This document shows positions 54,244 through 63,502 of a stretch of 64,000 bases of DNA, piece by piece. Numbering within the stretch: the first letter of the stretch is position 1; each line of letters opens with the position of its first letter. The notes under the pieces are model-generated. The model saw only the letters and a list, made by a program, of their open reading frames with translations, was not told the DNA's origin and made no database searches. Source of the DNA: JBCBWG01 sp038523925 (lineage in GTDB: Bacteria > Pseudomonadota > Alphaproteobacteria > Rhizobiales > Hyphomicrobiaceae); assembly GCA_038523925.1 (NCBI GenBank), contig JBCBIY010000001.1, forward strand, positions 496,001 through 560,000. The letters are read 5' to 3'. The position numbers and the translations under genes were made by a program.

Positions 54244-54885
54244 CTAGCTTTCTGCCGTGCTCAGAGCCGTCGCGGTCGCGCGCCGGTACGTGTGGATGGC
54301 GGCGATCGCGAAGAACGCATAGCCAACGAACTCGAAGAACTCTTCATAGGCGATCGCATGTTCGAGATGGCCCAGCCTGCGGTCGAACGCGAAGGCGCCG
54401 ATGAAGACGCCGATGCAGCCGAGATAGAACGGCCAGGCCGCGAGCTCAAAGCTTCGCGCGAAGACGGTTCGCCAGTCGGCGCGGTTCACAAAGAGATAGC
54501 CGAGTGCCGTGACGCCGCCGCCGACCATCAGGATCTCCTGCAGGCCATGGTCGCCGAGCCAGTTCCAAAACCATGGCCCATCCCACGTTTTCACGTCGAG
54601 TTCGCGCACGATGCCCGTGATCATGACGATTGCACAGGCGGTCGCGACGGTGCGCTCGCCGGATGAGGGTGCGGCGCGGCGGGCAAAGCAAAACACGATC
54701 GCCGCGACGGCGAGCATCGTGATCTGCATGTTCTCGATCGCAGAGTGTTCCTTGATCTCGACCTTCGGCAGGATCTCTGCGACTTCGATTGCGAGCAAGC
54801 CGATCGCGATGGCGATGCAGAAGACGACCGCCGCTTCCAGCCATCTCAGGCGCGGCGCTTCAGTCTGTTGCGTGACATAGGCCAT
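54244..54885 (-). CDS. Hypothetical integral membrane protein
   Basis: 213 residues that I do not recognise. About five or six hydrophobic helices (AAVVFCIAIAIGLLAIEVAEIL, ITMLAVAAIVFCFA, EILMVGGGVTALGYLFVN, LAAWPFYLGCIGVFIGAFAF and so on). A central segment rich in Trp (DGPWFWNWLGDHGLQE) and the HAIAYEEFFEFVGY stretch carry conserved-looking charged residues. Convergent with lpxB. Function unknown; a small transporter or redox-membrane protein are equally possible. Confidence 0.65.
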   Translation of the reverse strand: MAYVTQQTEAPRLRWLEAAVVFCIAIAIGLLAIEVAEILPKVEIKEHSAIENMQITMLAVAAIVFCFARRAAPSSGERTVATACAIVMITGIVRELDVKTWDGPWFWNWLGDHGLQEILMVGGGVTALGYLFVNRADWRTVFARSFELAAWPFYLGCIGVFIGAFAFDRRLGHLEHAIAYEEFFEFVGYAFFAIAAIHTYRRATATALSTAES

Positions 54886-55041
54886 GCGCGGTCCCCCAGG
54901 ACGTTCGGATCATGAACGCCTCGCGACAGATTAGTGACGCGCGCGTGACAGTCAAAGCTGTTGAAATGCCTGATGTGATCGATGTGTGGACGAGTGGGGA
55001 TCGGGCGCCGCGATTGCGGCTTCGCTCAGAGCAGAGCCGAT

Positions 55042-55920
55042 CTAACGCGGGGTCGCCCGCAGCGCGTAGAGGCCGGCTGCGACGATGATCCCGGCGCCAA
55101 TGAGAAACCGGGCATCGATCACTTCGCCAAAGATCACGACGCCGATGATCGCTGTCAGCGCGAGTTGAAGGTATGCGAACGGCTGCAAGGTCGCCGCTTC
55201 CGCCTGCTCGTAGGCCTTGATCAGCAGGTAGTGCCCGCTCATGCCCAGGACGCAGAGCGCCAGCATCCAGACCCAGTGCGTGGCCGTCATTTGGGTCCAG
55301 AAGAAGGGTCCGACGAGCGTCATGCCGAGCGCGCCGCCGATGCCGGTGTAGAAGAATGAGGTGGCCGGCGAGTCGTCGCGGCCGAGCCAGCGGGTGAGAA
55401 TGCCGTAGGTCGCAAACATGAATGCGCAGCCGAGCGGGATGAGCGCGAGCGGGTCGAACACGCCGGATGTCGGCGCGACGAGAGTGAGGACGCCGACGAA
55501 GCCGGCACCGACGGCGAGCCATTGCGCGATGACGACGCGCTCACCGAGCAGGACCGCGCCGGCTGCCGCGATCAGCAATGGGTTGATCGCCATGATGGCA
55601 TGGGTTTCGCCGAGGCCGAGCACCGCGAAGCTGTAGGTCAACAGCGAGATCTGAGCGGCGAGCAACAGCCCGCGGGCAAGATGGATCAGCGGCCGCCGCG
55701 TGCGTACGGTCGCCGCAAACCCCTGCGGCTGTGCGCTTGCGAATGCGATGGCAAAGAGCGCGAACGCCCAATAGCGGATCATCACGACGAAGATCGGCGG
55801 GTAGTGCTCGGCGAGAAGTTTCGAGACTCCGTCCTGCGTGGAAAAGACCAGCATCGTCGCCAGCATGAAGGCGATGCCACGGCGCGTATCGCGCACCTCG
55901 GCACCGATAGCTGCTGACAC
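55042..55920 (-). CDS. EamA-family (DMT) membrane transporter
   Basis: 292 residues beginning with a GTG at 55920. Ten helices in two repeats, each EamA-like: FMLATMLVFSTQDGVSKLLA in the first and LALIPLGCAFMFATYGILTR in the second, with the typical GEVIDARFLIGAGIIVAAG ending. Drug/metabolite transporter superfamily members move metabolites or drugs across the inner membrane; the substrate cannot be assigned. It follows gltA on the same strand after 97 bp and could be weakly co-transcribed. Confidence 0.9.
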   Translation of the reverse strand: MSAAIGAEVRDTRRGIAFMLATMLVFSTQDGVSKLLAEHYPPIFVVMIRYWAFALFAIAFASAQPQGFAATVRTRRPLIHLARGLLLAAQISLLTYSFAVLGLGETHAIMAINPLLIAAAGAVLLGERVVIAQWLAVGAGFVGVLTLVAPTSGVFDPLALIPLGCAFMFATYGILTRWLGRDDSPATSFFYTGIGGALGMTLVGPFFWTQMTATHWVWMLALCVLGMSGHYLLIKAYEQAEAATLQPFAYLQLALTAIIGVVIFGEVIDARFLIGAGIIVAAGLYALRATPR

Positions 55921-56017
55921 GTCCGGTCACCTCGTCAAATTGGCGACCGCGCAGGATCTTGCCGGTCGAACACGGCGGCGGGCGATCTGCTGCCGCCTGC
56001 CTGCCGCCACTGCGGAC

Positions 56018-57328
56018 CTACCCGCGCTCGTCGAGGGCCGGGACGTCGCGCGAGGCTTCGCCGACGTAGAGCTGCCGGGGGCGCCCGATCTTCTGCTCGG
56101 GGTCCTCCATCATCTCTTTCCACTGCGCGATCCAGCCGACCGTCCGCGCGACCGCGAAGAGCACCGTGAACATGTCCTTCGGGAAGCCCATCGCGCGTAG
56201 CGTGATGCCCGAATAGAAGTCGATGTTCGGGTAGAGCTTCTTCTCGACGAAGTACTCATCCTCGAGCGCGATCTTCTCGAGCTCCATCGCAACCTTCAGC
56301 GTCTCATCTTTCACGCCGAGCGCTTCGAGCACTTCATGCGTCGTCTTCTGCATGACGCGCGCGCGGGGGTCATAGTTCTTATAGACGCGATGACCGAAGC
56401 CCATCAGGCGGAACGGATCGTTCTTGTCCTTTGCCCGCTCGATGTATTCGGGAATGCGATCAACGGTGCCGATCTCTTCCAGCATGTTGAGCGCGGCTTC
56501 ATTCGCGCCGCCGTGGGCCGGGCCCCAGAGACACGCGATGCCGGCCGCGATGCAGGCGAACGGATTTGCACCCGACGAGCCCGCGAGGCGGACGGTCGAT
56601 GTCGATGCGTTCTGCTCGTGGTCTGCGTGGAGGATGAAGATCTTGTCGAGCGCGCGCGCGACGACCGGGTCGACCTTGTAAGGCTCGCACGGCACCGCAA
56701 AGCACATCTGTAGGAAGTTCGCTGTGTAATCGAGGTCGTTGCGCGGATAGATGAACGGCTGGCCGATCGAGTACTTGTAGGCCATCGCCGCAATGGTCGG
56801 CATCTTCGCGATCATGCGGTGCGAGGCGACCATCCGCTGATGCTCATCCGTGATGTCGGTTGAGTCATGATAAAACGCCGAAAGCGCACCGACCGTGCCG
56901 ACCATGATGGCCATGGGATGCGCGTCGCGGCGGAAGCCCGTGAAGAACCGGGTCATCTGCTCGTGCACCATCGTGTGGTGCGTGATCGTGTGCTCGAACT
57001 CGTCGTACTGCTCTTTGTTGGGCAGGTCGCCGTGCAGCAGCAGGTAGCAGGTCTCGATGAAGTTCGATTTGTCGGCAAGCTGCTCGATCGGGTAGCCGCG
57101 ATAGAGAAGCGTGCCCTCCTCGCCGTCGATGTAGGTGATTTTCGACGAGCAGTTCGCGGTCGACGTAAAGCCCGGGTCATAGGTGAAGCAGCCGGTCTCG
57201 CGATAGAGCCGCGAGACGTCGATGACATCGGGCCCGATCGATCCCGACCGGACGGGCATCTCAACCGTTTTGTTGTGATGGAGAAGCCGGGCAGCGCCAG
57301 ATGCGGCGTTGGGGTCATGTGCGTTCAT
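56018..57328 (-). CDS. gltA: Citrate synthase
   Basis: 436 residues from the ATG at 57328 (GAAGGGAG upstream); the frame is open for 52 more codons without homology. Catalytic residues: His in CLWGPAHGGANEAAL, His in MGFGHRVYKNYDPRA and Asp in PNIDFYSGITLRAMG. The N-terminal TSTANCSSKITYIDGEEGTL block marks the type II hexameric, NADH-sensitive form. It condenses acetyl-CoA with oxaloacetate at the start of the TCA cycle. gltA near lpxB is usual in Hyphomicrobiales. Confidence 0.97.
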   Translation of the reverse strand: MNAHDPNAASGAARLLHHNKTVEMPVRSGSIGPDVIDVSRLYRETGCFTYDPGFTSTANCSSKITYIDGEEGTLLYRGYPIEQLADKSNFIETCYLLLHGDLPNKEQYDEFEHTITHHTMVHEQMTRFFTGFRRDAHPMAIMVGTVGALSAFYHDSTDITDEHQRMVASHRMIAKMPTIAAMAYKYSIGQPFIYPRNDLDYTANFLQMCFAVPCEPYKVDPVVARALDKIFILHADHEQNASTSTVRLAGSSGANPFACIAAGIACLWGPAHGGANEAALNMLEEIGTVDRIPEYIERAKDKNDPFRLMGFGHRVYKNYDPRARVMQKTTHEVLEALGVKDETLKVAMELEKIALEDEYFVEKKLYPNIDFYSGITLRAMGFPKDMFTVLFAVARTVGWIAQWKEMMEDPEQKIGRPRQLYVGEASRDVPALDERG

Positions 57329-57702
57329 GGCCACGCTCCCTTCGGGACATTGTAAGATTGATCCGACCTGCAGCGAGCGCCCGCTGACGCGATGCCGCTG
57401 ACCGCCTCGACCGGCGCTGGTGGATGTCTGAGGCAGGATTATCCAAAATTGTGCGCTGCGACAAGCTGGACCAAAGGGCGACACGCCTCGGTTTTAATCG
57501 CAACGATGTGAACGCCTATCGGGTTGGCTGACGGTTGAGGCGTGTTCGCGCACCAAGCGTCCAATGCTTGCAATGCAGCCTGTCACGTGGACTTACGAAG
57601 GCGCGTCTGTAGCTTGAGTACCGCCTACCATTGCTTGTTTCTCTAAGACCAGCTCGGCCTTGTAACCCGGCGCCTGGGTTTACTGCCCGACAATTAACCA
57701 GC
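57329..57702. other. gltA / FemAB-like divergent promoter region
   Basis: 374 bp upstream of both genes. It holds a 9-bp inverted repeat, ACACGCCTC (57481-57489) with GAGGCGTGT (57537-57545), 47 bases apart, and otherwise no signal I can define. The frame of the downstream gene is open back to a TTG at 57631. Confidence 0.45.
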
Positions 57703-58857
57703 GTGAGCGACTGCGGCCGCGGCGATTGGCGCGCGCTGTACGGGACGTCAGCGGAGGCTGCGGACTACTTTCGCGCTTGTGAGGCGGCGCCGCTCGAGAC
57801 CTTCGACTACGCAGCCGCCGTCGTGAGCGAAGGCGGATCCCCCGTGATGGGCCTGCCAACGTTCACCGGTGCATTCCGCTACGACATGGGTTTGTCCGGT
57901 ACCGCGCGGTGGTGGACGGAGGCCATTCATCAACGGGTGCCGAAACTCGTTGCGCTTCCCGTTTACGGTGCGGGCTCGCCGCACTCCGATGAATTGGCGC
58001 TTGGTATGAGCCCCTGCGTTGCGTGCGATCCGGCCCGGCGCGCGGCAGCATTCGGCGCACTGCTCGACAGCATGGAAGCGCACGCGCGGTCGCAGAAGAT
58101 CGAAGTTGTCTTCTTGAAAGATGTAACGGACGCGCAGGCCGCTTGGGCGGACCCTCTGCTCTCGGCGCGGGGCTTTTCGCGGCTGGCAACGCTTCCCGTG
58201 GCGCATCTGCCGTTGCCGTTCGCAAGCGAAGTGGACTACGTCGCGAGCTTGTCATCGAACATGCGGTCGAACTTGCGGCGCAAGCTGAAGCGCGCAGGCG
58301 ACGTCGAGATCGAGATTCGTTCGGAGGCCGGCGCCATCGAGAGCGAACTCGCCGAGATGCGTCAGGCAACGCAGGATGCGGCCAAAACAAACTACGGCGA
58401 CTTCGAAGACCTTGCGCCCGGATATTATGACGCTGTCCTGCGCGCATTGCCGGATGCCGCGCGGCTGCTCCTTTATCGGAAGGGTGGCAAGCTCATCGGC
58501 TTTTCGCTTGTCCTGCTCGATGACCAGCGCCTCACCTACAAGTACACCGGCATGCGCTACCCCGAGGCACGCGACCACAACCTCTACTTCATCAATTGGA
58601 TGACGATGGTGCGCCTGTGTTTTGAGCGCGGCATCCAACATCTGCACGCTGGCGAGACAACGTATCTGACGAAGACACGGCTCGGATGCGTCGTCGAGCG
58701 GTCGTGGATTTACTTCAAGCACACCAACCGTTTGGTGAACCCACTGTTCAAGGCGATCGGCCCGCGCATCCGCATCGACCAGATGGACGCGGACGTCAAA
58801 GCACTGGGCGAGACGATGCCCTACGTCGCGCCGGCCGCGTGCGATCAGGCGGTCTGA
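57703..58857 (+). CDS. GNAT/FemAB-like acyltransferase (BioF2-like or peptidogalycan-type)
   Basis: 384 residues from the GTG at 57703; an earlier TTG (57631) would add 24 residues of low similarity. The centre has the Arg-rich block SSNMRSNLRRKLKRAGDVE and then GYYDAVLRALPDAARLLLY and GKLIGFSLVLLDDQRLTYKY, a two-lobed GNAT fold of the type seen in FemA/X and BioF2-like proteins. LHAGETTYLTKTRLGC follows near the C-terminus. Such proteins transfer acyl or aminoacyl groups, some to peptidoglycan or lipids; the substrate is unknown. Its end overlaps gltX by 13 bases, convergent. Confidence 0.75.
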   Translation: MSDCGRGDWRALYGTSAEAADYFRACEAAPLETFDYAAAVVSEGGSPVMGLPTFTGAFRYDMGLSGTARWWTEAIHQRVPKLVALPVYGAGSPHSDELALGMSPCVACDPARRAAAFGALLDSMEAHARSQKIEVVFLKDVTDAQAAWADPLLSARGFSRLATLPVAHLPLPFASEVDYVASLSSNMRSNLRRKLKRAGDVEIEIRSEAGAIESELAEMRQATQDAAKTNYGDFEDLAPGYYDAVLRALPDAARLLLYRKGGKLIGFSLVLLDDQRLTYKYTGMRYPEARDHNLYFINWMTMVRLCFERGIQHLHAGETTYLTKTRLGCVVERSWIYFKHTNRLVNPLFKAIGPRIRIDQMDADVKALGETMPYVAPAACDQAV

Positions 58858-60287
58858 TCGCTGATCCTGGCAAGCGCTTCGTCGCGGCCGAGCAGGGCGA
58901 CCAGGTCGAAGATCGGCGGCGAGATCGTCGAACCGGTGAGCGCGGCGCGCAGCGGCTGGGCAACCTTGCCGAGGCCGACGCCCGCCTCTTCGCAGTGCGC
59001 CCGGATGCAGGCTTCAATCGCCTCGACGTCCCATGCCGGTAGCGCCGCGAGCTTCGGCGAGAGTGCCGCAAGATGGGTAACGCCGGTTTCGTTGAGCTGC
59101 TTTTGCGCTTTGGGCTCGATCGCGAGCGGCCGGTCCGCGACAAGGAAGGCTGCACCGTTGATGAGTTCGACGAGCGTTTTGGATCGCTCCTGCAGGCTTG
59201 GTACCGCGGCGGCAAACCTGTCTTTGCCAAGCTTTGAGAACTTCTCAGACAGTTGGGCGCCGCCTTCGATCGTCGGCATGATGCGCCAGGCGGCGTCGGC
59301 CAGATGGTCCGCCGACGCCTCGCGCATGTAAATGCCATTGGTGTCGGCGAGCTTGTCGAAGTCGAAGCGCGCCGGTGATTTGCCGATCGCGTCGAGACCG
59401 AACAGCTTGATGAGTTCATCGCCGCCAAAGATCTCCTGGTCGCCATGGCTCCAGCCGAGCCGGACGAGATAGTTGCGCAGCGCCTCCGGCAGATACCCCA
59501 TCGCGCGGTAGGCTTCGACGCCAAGTGCTCCGTGCCGCTTTGAGAGTTTTGCGCCGTCCGGACCGTGGATCAGCGGCACGTGCGCGAAGCGCGGCACGTC
59601 CCATTCAAGCGCCGCAAAAATCTGGCTCTGGCGCGCAGCATTCGTCAGATGGTCGACGCCGCGGATGACGTCCGTGACGCCCATATCATGATCATCGACG
59701 ACGACTGCGAGGTTGTACGTCGGCGAGCCATCACTGCGCAGGATAATGAGATCGTCGAGGTTCGCGTTCTCGAACACGACGTCGCCCTGGACGGCATCGC
59801 GGACGGTCGTCTGGCCCTCGGTCGCAGACTTCAGCCGGATCGCTGGCGGCACGCCGGCGGGCGCGTCCGTCGGATCGCGATCGCGCCAACGCCCATCGTA
59901 CATCGGCGGGCGCTTTTCAGCCTCCGCCTTCGCGCGCATCTCGGCCAGGTCCTCCTGCGTCGCATAACACTTGTAGGCGTTGCCCGATGCGAGCAGTTGC
60001 TCGACGATCTCGCGATGGCGATCAGCGCGCGTGTGCTGGTAGACGACCTCGTCGTCGGCGGTGAGGCCAAGCCAATCCATCCCGTCGAGAATGGCGGCAA
60101 CAGCGGCGTCGGTGGATCGCGCGCGGTCGGTGTCTTCCACGCGCAAGCGGAAGCGGCCGCCGTGATGGCGCGCATAAAGCCAGTTGAAGAGGGCCGTTCG
60201 CGCGCCGCCAATGTGCAGGTAGCCCGTGGGTGAGGGGGCAAAGCGCGTGACGACGGGCGTGTCGCCGATTGCAGGTGACTGGCTCAT
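58845..60287 (-). CDS. gltX: Glutamyl-tRNA synthetase
   Basis: 480 residues from the ATG at 60287; upstream codons are not conserved. Class I signatures: HIGH in RFAPSPTGYLHIGGARTAL and KMSKS as KLSKRHGALG. The C-terminal anticodon-binding domain is helical. The protein lacks the Cys-x-Cys zinc pair of the E. coli type. It charges tRNA-Glu (and in species lacking glutaminyl-tRNA synthetase also tRNA-Gln, through GatCAB). It is divergent from comEC with only 27 bp (or 72 bp with the later comEC start) between. Confidence 0.97.
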   Translation of the reverse strand: MSQSPAIGDTPVVTRFAPSPTGYLHIGGARTALFNWLYARHHGGRFRLRVEDTDRARSTDAAVAAILDGMDWLGLTADDEVVYQHTRADRHREIVEQLLASGNAYKCYATQEDLAEMRAKAEAEKRPPMYDGRWRDRDPTDAPAGVPPAIRLKSATEGQTTVRDAVQGDVVFENANLDDLIILRSDGSPTYNLAVVVDDHDMGVTDVIRGVDHLTNAARQSQIFAALEWDVPRFAHVPLIHGPDGAKLSKRHGALGVEAYRAMGYLPEALRNYLVRLGWSHGDQEIFGGDELIKLFGLDAIGKSPARFDFDKLADTNGIYMREASADHLADAAWRIMPTIEGGAQLSEKFSKLGKDRFAAAVPSLQERSKTLVELINGAAFLVADRPLAIEPKAQKQLNETGVTHLAALSPKLAALPAWDVEAIEACIRAHCEEAGVGLGKVAQPLRAALTGSTISPPIFDLVALLGRDEALARISDQTA

Positions 60288-60314
60288 GGACTGGTCTTCT
60301 TTCTGCTGAGCGAT

Positions 60315-62699
60315 ATGCTGAGCACGTCGTTTGGCGCGATTTGCGGGCGTGCGGTCTTTATGCGTGAGGTGCGGGTAACAGCAAGTCCTGAAGCGGGCGA
60401 TGAGCGCGCGGCGGCCTTTGCGCCGTTGCCGCAGGCGGTGGCGGCGCGTCCGCGCCCATCGCCGCTCGTCCGCGAGGCGGACCGCTGGTTTCTTTGGCTC
60501 CCGGTCTTCTTCGGCTGCGGCATCGCGCTGTACTTCGCAATGCCGGTCGAGCCGCACGGGCTCGCGGTCGCAGCCACACTTTTGGTTGCAATCATCCTAC
60601 GTGCGCTTTTGCGGGAGGGGTTCGCTCGGACGATCATTGCAGCGATCGTGCTCGCGACGGCCGCGGGCTTCGCGGCGGCGAAGCTGCGCACCGCAACAGT
60701 CGCAGCACCCGTCCTCGCAATCGAAATGCGCGGCGCGGCCGTCTCCGGGACGATTGAGATGATCGACTATTTGCCGGAGCGCGGGCCACGGCTGACGTTG
60801 CGCGATGTCGCAATTGCTGATGTGGCGACACAGGCCAGTCCGCGACGCGTGCGTGTGCGCCTGCTCTCGAAGCCGGATGATGCCACGCGCGCCATCCTGA
60901 CGATCGGTCAGCGGGTGCGGCTCCGGGCAACGCTCGCACCGCCGCCACGGCCGACGCATCCGGGCGCGTTCGACTTCGCGCGCACAGCCTTCTTCCGCCA
61001 GATCGGCGCCGTCGGTTTTGCGACGGGTCAACCGGAGGCGGCGGCGGCCGCGCAATCAGCGAGCCTGCGCGTCGGGCTCGCCGATGCGGTGCGGGCAGTC
61101 CGTGCGCACGTCGGCGAACGCATTCGGGACGTGCTGCCCGGCGAGGCGGGCCACATTGCCGTCGCGCTCATCACGGGCGATCGGTCCGGCATCAGCGCCG
61201 AGACGATGAACAACTACCGCGATGCCGGCCTCGTCCATGTGCTCGCGATTTCCGGGCTGCATATGGCGATCTTTGCAGGCGCGGTGTTTTGGGTGGTCAG
61301 GCTGATGCTGGCGCTGATACCCGCGATCGCAGTCCGCTTTCCCATCGCGAAGATCGCGGCCATCGCGGCGCTGATGGCAGCGTTCGCCTACCTCCTCCTG
61401 TCAGGCACGTCGCTTGCGACCCTGCGCGCCTTCATCATGATCTCGGTGTTCTTCTCAGCCGTCGCGATCGGGCGGCCGGCGCTCTCATTGCGCAACGTCG
61501 CGATTGCAGCGCTGCTGATCTTGGCGCTGCTGCCCGAGAGCTTACTCAACCCCGGCTTTCAGATGTCGTTTGCTGCCGTCACCGCGCTGATCACGGTGTT
61601 TGAACGGTATCGGCGATGGTCGCTTGCCCGCCGCGGCGACGGGCGGGATGTGCCGCGCGGCCGGTTTGTCAAAGCCCTGCTGATGCTCACCGGGATCGTT
61701 GGTTCGACGATGGTTGCGAGCCTGGCGGTGGCGCCGTTTGCCGCTTACCATTTCCATAAAGGCCAGCAGCTTGCCGTCCTCGCGAACATGATCGCGGTGC
61801 CGGTGACCGAATTCTGGGTCATGCCGTGGGCGCTGGTTGCGCTCATCTCGCTGCCGCTCGGCCTGGAAGCCTGGCCGCTTGGCGCCATGTCCGCGGGCAT
61901 CGCGATTCTGAGCGACACTGCCAGTTGGGTTGCGGCGATGCCGCTTGCGACATCCCGCGTGCCGCAGATGCCGGTCGCAGCCTTCGCTTTGATTGTTGCC
62001 GGGGGGCTGTGGCTTCTCATCTGGCGGACCCGTTGGTCGGCTTACGGTGCGGTGGCGATTTTGGGCGGGATCGCGCTTGCGCCATTTGCGACGCGGCCGG
62101 ATGTCCTGATCGGGCAAGGCGGCAAGGTCGTCGCGGTGCGCGGGACGGATCAGGCGCTGCATGTGATGGGGCGCGGCGGGACGTTTGCTGTCTCGCGCTG
62201 GCTGGAAGCTGACGGCGATGGCCGCACCGTTGGCGAGGCGCGCGACGGTGCTGGCGGGCGCTGCGACACCGGCGGATGCACCGTCGGCGTCGGCGGCCTG
62301 ACGCTCGCACACGCCAGGCACATGCGGGCGCTGGCAGATGATTGCGAGGCGGCTCAGATCCTGGTCCTAACGTTTGCCAGGCCCGAGGCGTGTGCGCCGC
62401 AAGGACAGGTGATTGATGCGCGCGCCATCAGAGATCGCGGCGCGCACGCGGTCTACGTGACCGGGGGGAGGGCCCGCGTGGTCGCCGTCGACGACGCGCG
62501 CGGTGACCGGCCCTGGGTCGTGACCGGAAAAGCGCGCCGGGCAGCGCTGCGGCAGCTATCGCGCGTCCGCGGCCGGCGTGGATCTCGAACGGCCGCGTTC
62601 GCAACGCCCGCGCTCAGCGGCAATGGCTCAGCGCAACCGCGCGGGGATGCCGACGATGGCGAGACGCCGCAAGAGCCGGACGCGTTCGGGCTTCAGTAG
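60315..62699 (+). CDS. comEC: ComEC/Rec2-family DNA-uptake channel protein
   Basis: 794 residues from the ATG at 60315; the ATG at 60360 is an alternative that leaves a more usual space for the divergent promoters. An N-terminal DUF4131-type part with two helices and a soluble beta domain is followed by the polytopic competence domain (LVHVLAISGLHMAIFAGAVF, about residue 310, is the family hallmark; SGTSLATLRAFIMI follows). The C-terminal part (about 590-794) has no HxHxDH metallo-beta-lactamase motif, as in many alphaproteobacterial ComECs. It forms the inner-membrane channel for single-stranded DNA. Overlaps lexA by 7 bases, convergent. Confidence 0.93.
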   Translation: MLSTSFGAICGRAVFMREVRVTASPEAGDERAAAFAPLPQAVAARPRPSPLVREADRWFLWLPVFFGCGIALYFAMPVEPHGLAVAATLLVAIILRALLREGFARTIIAAIVLATAAGFAAAKLRTATVAAPVLAIEMRGAAVSGTIEMIDYLPERGPRLTLRDVAIADVATQASPRRVRVRLLSKPDDATRAILTIGQRVRLRATLAPPPRPTHPGAFDFARTAFFRQIGAVGFATGQPEAAAAAQSASLRVGLADAVRAVRAHVGERIRDVLPGEAGHIAVALITGDRSGISAETMNNYRDAGLVHVLAISGLHMAIFAGAVFWVVRLMLALIPAIAVRFPIAKIAAIAALMAAFAYLLLSGTSLATLRAFIMISVFFSAVAIGRPALSLRNVAIAALLILALLPESLLNPGFQMSFAAVTALITVFERYRRWSLARRGDGRDVPRGRFVKALLMLTGIVGSTMVASLAVAPFAAYHFHKGQQLAVLANMIAVPVTEFWVMPWALVALISLPLGLEAWPLGAMSAGIAILSDTASWVAAMPLATSRVPQMPVAAFALIVAGGLWLLIWRTRWSAYGAVAILGGIALAPFATRPDVLIGQGGKVVAVRGTDQALHVMGRGGTFAVSRWLEADGDGRTVGEARDGAGGRCDTGGCTVGVGGLTLAHARHMRALADDCEAAQILVLTFARPEACAPQGQVIDARAIRDRGAHAVYVTGGRARVVAVDDARGDRPWVVTGKARRAALRQLSRVRGRRGSRTAAFATPALSGNGSAQPRGDADDGETPQEPDAFGLQ

Positions 62700-63397
62700 C
62701 GCCGGATCAGGCCGACCAGACGTCCCTGCACTGAGACCTGATCCGGCCCGAACGTGCGCGTTTCGAACTCTGGGTTCTCAGCTTCGAGCGCAACCATGCC
62801 GCCCTTTTTGCGCAACCGCTTCAGGGTCGCCTCTTCGTTCTCGACGAGGGCGACGACAATCGCGCCATTCTCAGCCGTGTCGCATTTGCGGATGATGACC
62901 GTGTCGCCGTCGTGGATGCCGGCGTTGATCATCGATTCCCCTTCGACCTCGAGCGCGAAATGTTCGCCGTTGGTCAGGAGATCGGGCGGGCAGGCGATGT
63001 CATGGGAATGGTTCTGGATGGCATCGATCGGCACACCGGCTGCGATCTTGCCGACCACGGGGACTGACACGGTCCGCGCATCGACAATCGTCGAGGTCGG
63101 GACCACCGGTTCGGCGCTCTTGCCACCCTCAATCACACTGAGCGCCGGCGATTGGGCTGCGGCCCCTGGGCTATCGGCATGGCTTTCTGGAAGTTTCAGG
63201 ACCTCCAGCGCCCGCGCCCGGTGCGGCAGGCGTCGAATAAAGCCGCGCTCTTCAAGCGCCGTAATCAGACGGTGAATGCCGGACTTCGATTTCAGCTCAA
63301 GCGCGTCCTTCATTTCATCGAACGAGGGCGGAACGCCGGTGTCCTGCAGCCGCGCATGGATAAACATCAGCAGGTCTTTCTGCTTCTGCGTCAGCAT
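62693..63397 (-). CDS. lexA: LexA repressor of the SOS response
   Basis: 234 residues. The N-terminal winged helix has the LTQKQKDLLMFIHARL start and the recognition segment SGIHRLITALEERGFIRRL. The hinge is followed by the self-cleavage bond Ala120-Gly121 (VGKIAAGVP) and the Ser155/Lys193 dyad (VEGESMINAG; EEATLKRLRKK). RecA-stimulated cleavage inactivates it. A GTTC-N7-GTTC SOS box lies about 74-88 bp upstream of the start, so it regulates itself. In the common alphaproteobacterial order it follows moeA. Confidence 0.97.
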   Translation of the reverse strand: MLTQKQKDLLMFIHARLQDTGVPPSFDEMKDALELKSKSGIHRLITALEERGFIRRLPHRARALEVLKLPESHADSPGAAAQSPALSVIEGGKSAEPVVPTSTIVDARTVSVPVVGKIAAGVPIDAIQNHSHDIACPPDLLTNGEHFALEVEGESMINAGIHDGDTVIIRKCDTAENGAIVVALVENEEATLKRLRKKGGMVALEAENPEFETRTFGPDQVSVQGRLVGLIRRY

Positions 63398-63470
63398 GGA
63401 TCGGGCTCCTCAAGATCGTTTGGCCACTGCTCAGGTCCAGTGGCGATACAAAACTAGAACATGCCTAGTC

Positions 63471-63485
63471 GTTCTTGTAAAGTTC
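63471..63485 (-). promoter_or_regulatory. SOS box (LexA operator) of lexA
   Basis: GTTC-TTGTAAA-GTTC, the direct-repeat alphaproteobacterial LexA site (GTTC-N7-GTTC), located between moeA and lexA. A second GAAC (63457-63460) and GTTC flank it in inverted sense. Confidence 0.85.
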
Positions 63486-63502
63486 CGCAAGCGTTTCACG
63501 GA

